This document shows, one piece after another, positions 9,301-10,414 of a DNA stretch of 10,414 nt. The position numbers and the translations under genes were made by a program. This stretch comes from JABWBR01 sp036741235 (lineage in GTDB: Bacteria > Bacteroidota > Bacteroidia > Chitinophagales > Saprospiraceae), in NCBI GenBank assembly GCA_036741235.1, contig DAINSQ010000163.1:1-10414 (forward strand), read 5' to 3'. The notes under the pieces were generated by a model that did not search any database, was not told the DNA's origin, and saw only the letters and a program-made list of their open reading frames with translations. Every line of letters begins with the position of its first letter. Position 1 is the stretch's first letter.

Positions 9301-10357
9301 AGTCATCATCGAAGCAGCCCCGGTAGCCGACGCCGGCGCCGATCAGACGATCACCTGCAATACAAACAGCGTAACACTGGGCGGTACGGGAACGACTACC
9401 GGCCCCGGTATTACCTATAACTGGACGGCCAACGATCCCAATATCATTATCTCCGGCGGCAATAATCCCGTTATTAATGCAACCCAAAGCGGCGTCTACA
9501 CCCTGACCGTCTCCAATGCCCTCGGTTGTACCGACAGCGACGACGCAACGGTAAACGCCAATCTCGAAGTGCCGGTTGCCGACGTATCAGTGTCGCCTAT
9601 TACCTGCTTCCAGGCCGACGACGGTGTCATTACTATTCAGAATGTGAGCGGCGGTACCGGCCCCTATAGCTTTTCGCTCAACGGCGGCCCCTTCGGCACA
9701 GTATCGCAGTTTACCTTCCTCGGCCCCGACAGCTATACCCTGGCCATCCAGGATCAAAACGGCTGCGAGTCAACCCTCAACATCGATCTCACCGAACCCG
9801 AGGAGCTCGTCGTTACGCTCGCCACAAATCTCGAGGGCAGCAACCGAACGATCGAACTGGGCGATAGCGTGAGGCTCGAAGCGCTTTACAATCCCGATAT
9901 TGAGCTCGACACAGTGATATGGGAACCGGATAGCATCGCTATGGGCAATTCGGCGACGATCTGGGTATCGCCCGGCACTACAACGCAGTATACCGTGACC
10001 ATCGTTGATGTAAACGGCTGCAGCGATAGCGATAACACGACCATTATTGTCCGCAAACGCAGGCCGATTTATATTCCCAATGCCTTTTCGCCCAACGAAG
10101 ACGGGATCAATGATATCCTGTATATCCACAGCCGGGACAATCAGGTCAGGGAAATCAAATCATTCCTGATTTTTAACCGCTGGGGCGAAACCATGATGGA
10201 ATTGCACAATTTCCAACCCAATGACCCCTCCCGCGGCTGGGATGGCAGACATCGCAACCGCCCCATGAATACTGGCGTGTATGTGTATTTTGCCGAAATC
10301 GAATTTGTTGATGGCGAAATCGTGCTTTACAAAGGCGACGTAAGCCTGGTGCGTTAG
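3245..10357 (+). CDS. Giant multidomain surface protein with gliding-motility (CHU_C, T9SS type B) C-terminus
   Basis: A complete 2370-residue secreted protein, probably an adhesin-like or gliding-associated surface rod; ligand unknown. Order by residue: signal peptide 1-19; domain starting NDEC 20-167; Gly/Trp-rich domain 168-352; SprB-like repeat 354-440; four Ig-like domains 441-744; four modules at 745, 999, 1254 and 1506, each FN3-like plus an SGPGI-motif domain plus a PKD-like domain; a fifth FN3-like copy from 1758 followed by unrelated sequence; Ig-like domains about 1934-2105; SprB-like repeat about 2108-2187; a last Ig-like domain; CHU_C about 2276-2370. The ATG at 3245 is chosen because it opens a textbook signal peptide. 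No Shine-Dalgarno sequence precedes it, as is usual in Bacteroidota. It lies 20 nt behind a T9SS type A protein gene, so co-transcription is likely. No catalytic motif is seen. Export by T9SS is well supported; the cellular role is inference. Confidence 0.96.
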   Translation: MKLRFTVLLLLLAIVKGWSQPPNDECGGAQALTLSTPPSCPSTAGVTNTFNLNNNNATPTSPYPEFTGCDVGGPTDAPASEVWYRFTATSNIIDISITGQLNTPNLVLFTGNNCSFLTPVYCASAPLNAGSLAVSIEVLQGQTYYLFVSGGTVDDTGNFTMAITSRRDCNPCLLGNVFTASPPPLNGTYNSGQDVTFCFTIDQWDVTSTIEWLHAIELNIGPGWDLTSLTPNPPPSCDGNGSWGYFNSWVGSNTGMVFGPGFAYDSSLGGPLDGNPGNNWGDGGGSCANIGSSAPPVTFCWTITVADCPPNSTGNNLNMSVQVWSDGDSGSWTQTGCNSGTTFDFFATAVCCTDNPPVVSTTNTSCPGSSNGSITAAGGSTPGTLYNWNVFNSSGAIIYSCDACPGPISVNNLPAGTYSVLATNIQANCSRSTPAIISPGTPPTASITLTEQPCPGENIQLQGSASPGGPGTTYAWTGPGGFSSNQQNPTNATQAGTYNLIVTTNGCPSAPASLTVNFISVNINATVNPNTVCQGGTVTLTATGAQSYTWVNTTTGQTVGTGASLPVTMQQSSVFTVTGVDANGCSGTDDVSVTVNPPPVINVTTSGSLCAGEPIVLIATGATTYVWADNPGAPNPRTVTLPAGSYTYNVTGVITATGCSAPGSVSFLVAPAVTPGITPSNPTICSGSSVTLTGTGGITYNWSTGQNNINPITVSPTSTTNYIVTVTNDDGCSSTTSTVVNVTPPLPAPAISCGAITPNSVQFTWPAVAGASVYDVTVNTGQIGTLSGTTFTVNNLSPGETVTITVTAQSAGPCPGSSSTFSCSSQNCPPVNVNIAAAPDFCLSPALEPDTLVVTITGATSNGVTTWSGPGIINAQLGVFDPIAADTGTHAIVAAYVEGQCTYTDTLLINVYPIPTADFTQDTNLVCIDQPVVFTYTGDADTTATYNWNFDGGSAAPGTGQGPQNVLWSASGIQTVTLVVEANGCISDTSALTVTVESPLPAPVINCASATTTSTTFDWSNVPGATGYTVLVISGQTGSQSGNSFVVNNLSPGEAVTIQVTAETDNPCGPVSAQATCNAADCPAFTINIPSVNDICLNGANVPLTLNATVNGGQGNGTRTWSGPGIIDAANGVFDPTAAGAGAHTLTLTYAEGPCSESASLTVNVFDTPTADFSIDQNTVCENETVTATYTGNANTANATFNWSFNGGIANPGTGPGPQLVSWPGSGTRVINLVVTENGCPSQAFSQTVQVDEPLLPPLINCATTTSEIVFSWQNVNGATGYNTTVLTGQPGIQNGNTFTITGLNPGDAVTFEVEAVSGNACPNTVAQQTCIAEDCAAVTLAIAAVAPICLDASAAPITLSVVITGGSGGGTRTWSGPGITNAATGVFDPAVAGPGTHTILLAYQEGNCNYNSSATIVVNAQPVAGFTATSPVCAGEQATISFTGSAGAGATYNWNFGSGTATPGTGLGPHQASWANAGNPTISLTVTENNCASVPFSASVEVQQPLLPPVISCTSTNTSITFSWPPVAGAIDYSVVVNSPLGTFVTVSNTSFQITDLTPGDMIPVDVTALSGGPCPPSTAQITCTATACPPVTINIAPVAPLCNDAMPVTLQATANGGAGGGVFSWSGPGVSQQGANFVFNPATAGAGQHTLTVNYNEGVCDYSNTITVTVNAVPTATFTAISPVCTGSNSQIVFTGSASATAAYNWNFSGGSAAPGMGAGPHDVNWSTPGDKTVSLTINDNGCTAGFSANIQVEAPLAAPVITCQQTSSTSIVFSWTPVSGATGYQVVDVDGPTGVLSGTTYTVTGLTPNQSVTINVIAQGNGPCGNSTGSGTCIAQDCPPNVLTLNGTSAICSGQTASVNFDFSGSGGVYSVVYTINNGAPVTANINDGAGINLGALSATTTVQVVEYTNQNLPDCTYPGNASWTVTVNQPVNAGTALAPARLCAGTTTAVNLANLIIGATPGGTWQEVTIPPSTSGAFNAAAGTFNPATQQPGTYRFTYRLDGTDPCPDAQVEVQVIIEAAPVADAGADQTITCNTNSVTLGGTGTTTGPGITYNWTANDPNIIISGGNNPVINATQSGVYTLTVSNALGCTDSDDATVNANLEVPVADVSVSPITCFQADDGVITIQNVSGGTGPYSFSLNGGPFGTVSQFTFLGPDSYTLAIQDQNGCESTLNIDLTEPEELVVTLATNLEGSNRTIELGDSVRLEALYNPDIELDTVIWEPDSIAMGNSATIWVSPGTTTQYTVTIVDVNGCSDSDNTTIIVRKRRPIYIPNAFSPNEDGINDILYIHSRDNQVREIKSFLIFNRWGETMMELHNFQPNDPSRGWDGRHRNRPMNTGVYVYFAEIEFVDGEIVLYKGDVSLVR
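3302..3745 (+). other. N-terminal NDEC-type beta domain
   Basis: Mature residues 20-167 begin PPNDECGGAQAL and contain SEVWYRFTATS, LVLFTGNNCSF and QTYYLFVSGG, ending in a strand like FTMAITS. This resembles the domain that often opens large T9SS proteins in Saprospiria, related in style to bacterial pre-peptidase C-terminal (PPC) beta-sandwich domains. The resemblance is from recognition of the motifs, not from a search. The likely role is a folded cap at the outer end of the rod, possibly with binding activity. Confidence 0.65.
3746..4300 (+). other. Gly/Trp-rich domain of unnamed type
   Basis: Residues 168-352 begin DCNPCLLGN, continue with PPPLNGTYNSGQDVTFCF, IEWLHAIEL and GPGWDLTSL, pass through a Gly- and Asn-rich stretch (about residues 258-288) and end in a Cys-Cys pair (351-352). 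Similar blocks occur in long gliding-associated proteins of this phylum, but I cannot attach a family name. The region has two CxxC-like or CC cysteine groups and many aromatic residues, which suggests a distinct globular domain rather than another Ig-like repeat. Function unknown. Confidence 0.6.
4304..4564 (+). other. SprB-like repeat domain (first copy)
   Basis: Residues 354-440 carry the SprB-repeat pattern: TSCPGSSNGSITAAGGS, a Trp-containing strand (LYNWNV), then ISVNNLPAGTYSVLATN and a final Pro-containing strand ending ISPG. SprB is the large cell-surface gliding adhesin of Flavobacterium, and this repeat type is widespread in T9SS proteins, so the match supports a surface role and not gliding itself. 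A second, closer match lies near the C-terminus. Confidence 0.65.
4565..5476 (+). repeat. Four Ig-like domains in tandem
   Basis: Residues 441-744 divide into four units of about 73-79 residues, starting near 441, 520, 597 and 672. Each has an early cysteine in a C-x-G-x-x-V/I context (CPGENIQL, CQGGTVTL, CAGEPIVL, CSGSSVTL), a central Trp (YAWTGPG, YTWVN, YVWAD, YNWSTG) and a late cysteine (NGC, TGC or DGC). This is the common Ig-like or PKD-like domain of secreted Bacteroidota proteins. The cysteine spacing suggests one internal disulfide per domain. They probably act as spacers. Confidence 0.75.
5477..8515 (+). repeat. Four tandem 252-255-residue FN3/SGPGI/PKD modules
   Basis: Module starts are at 5477, 6239, 7004 and 7760, and a fifth partial copy begins at 8516. 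Spacings are 762, 765, 756 and 756 nt. Each module opens with PLxxPxIxC, has an FN3-like domain (FxWxxVxGAxxY, LxPGxxV), then a domain with SGPGI (SGPGV in module 4) and GVFDP (FVFNP in module 4), then a PKD-like domain (YNWNF, FNWSF or equivalent) ending NGC or NNC. Eight cysteines are kept in every copy. DNA copies are diverged, unlike the first units of the neighbouring gene, so this array is older or under weaker homogenisation. Confidence 0.88.
8516..9316 (+). other. Broken fifth module and following Ig-like stretch
   Basis: Residues 1758 to about 1845 repeat the FN3-like domain of the four modules (PLAAPVITC, FSWTPVSGATGY). The SGPGI and PKD-like domains do not follow. Instead there is a domain starting near CPPNVLTLNG, with AICSGQTASV, VYTINNGAPV and VVEYTNQN, and then from residue 1934 a domain with LCAGTTTAVNL, GGTWQEV and FNPATQQPGTY. 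Such domains are common between repeat arrays and C-terminal domains in T9SS proteins. Boundaries are approximate. Confidence 0.6.
9566..9805 (+). other. SprB-like repeat domain (second copy)
   Basis: Residues about 2108-2187 fit the SprB repeat closely: ITCFQADDGVITIQNVSGG, TGPYSFSLNGGPF, a PDSYTLAIQDQNGC strand and a TEPEEL ending. It lies between an Ig-like domain that starts near residue 2025 (ADAGADQTITC) and the last Ig-like domain before the C-terminal sorting domain. This is a very common order in CHU_C proteins. Confidence 0.85.
10070..10354 (+). other. CHU_C / T9SS type B C-terminal domain
   Basis: Residues about 2276-2370 contain YIPNAFSPNEDGINDILYI, FLIFNRWGETM, GWDGRHRNRPMNTGVYVY and a final KGDVSLVR. 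These are the hallmark motifs of the gliding-motility-associated C-terminal domain (CHU_C family), the type B signal of the type IX secretion system. In known cases, such as SprB-type proteins, export through this domain also needs a PorP/SprF-like outer-membrane partner; none is in this window. The domain is complete and ends at the stop codon. Confidence 0.95.
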
Positions 10358-10360
10358 GGC

Positions 10361-10414
10361 GGTTGTGGGTTGTGGGTTGTAGGTTGTAGGTTGTAGGTTG
10401 TAGGTTGTAGGTTG
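10361..10414 (+). repeat. GGTTGTA heptamer tandem repeat
   Basis: Beginning three bases after the TAG stop there are two copies of GGTTGTG, five copies of GGTTGTA and a final GGTTG, cut by the window edge. The strand has no C. Period 7 is not a multiple of 3. In the plus direction every frame soon meets TAG, while the reverse complement stays open and would read as a seven-residue repeat. It is noncoding as far as can be seen. It has no hairpin, so it is not an intrinsic terminator. The full length cannot be known from the window. Confidence 0.95.

Noticed and set aside
10358..10414. Rho-independent terminator after the second gene
   Set aside because: The sequence after the stop is a G/T/A heptamer array without C, so no GC hairpin can form, and there is no hairpin followed by a T run before the window ends.
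10361..10414. True telomere of a linear replicon
   Set aside because: The heptamer looks telomere-like, but bacterial linear replicons do not normally use such repeats; an intergenic tandem repeat or contig edge is more likely.

Overview
The window looks like a piece of a Bacteroidota chromosome, most likely from the Saprospiria or a close relative. The evidence is a Por/type IX secretion (T9SS) type A sorting domain ending the first gene, a gliding-motility-associated (CHU_C, type B) C-terminal domain ending the second, PKD, SprB-like and Ig-like repeats typical of exported proteins in this phylum, and no Shine-Dalgarno sequence before the one visible start. This placement is inference from protein style; no marker gene is present.

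Layout: positions 1-3224 hold the 3' part of a plus-strand gene whose start lies upstream. It encodes at least six copies of a two-domain PKD unit (period about 161 residues, 483 nt) and a type A sorting domain. After a 20-nt gap, positions 3245-10357 hold a complete 2370-residue gene. It has a signal peptide, two N-terminal domains, an SprB-like repeat, four Ig-like domains, four copies of a 252-255-residue module (FN3-like, SGPGI-motif and PKD-like domains with eight invariant cysteines), a fifth broken copy, a second SprB-like repeat and a CHU_C domain. After its stop codon, a GGTTGTA heptamer tandem array runs off the window edge. There is no stretch over 300 bases without a gene.

How they work together: both products should be exported to the cell surface or medium as long beaded rods. 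The short gap suggests one transcript. The most likely job is adhesion, surface structure, gliding or binding of polymers. No catalytic domain, defence system, RNA gene, CRISPR array or mobile element is visible. The notable signals are the repeat architectures, their regular cysteine patterns, three C7 tracts in the second gene and the heptamer array.
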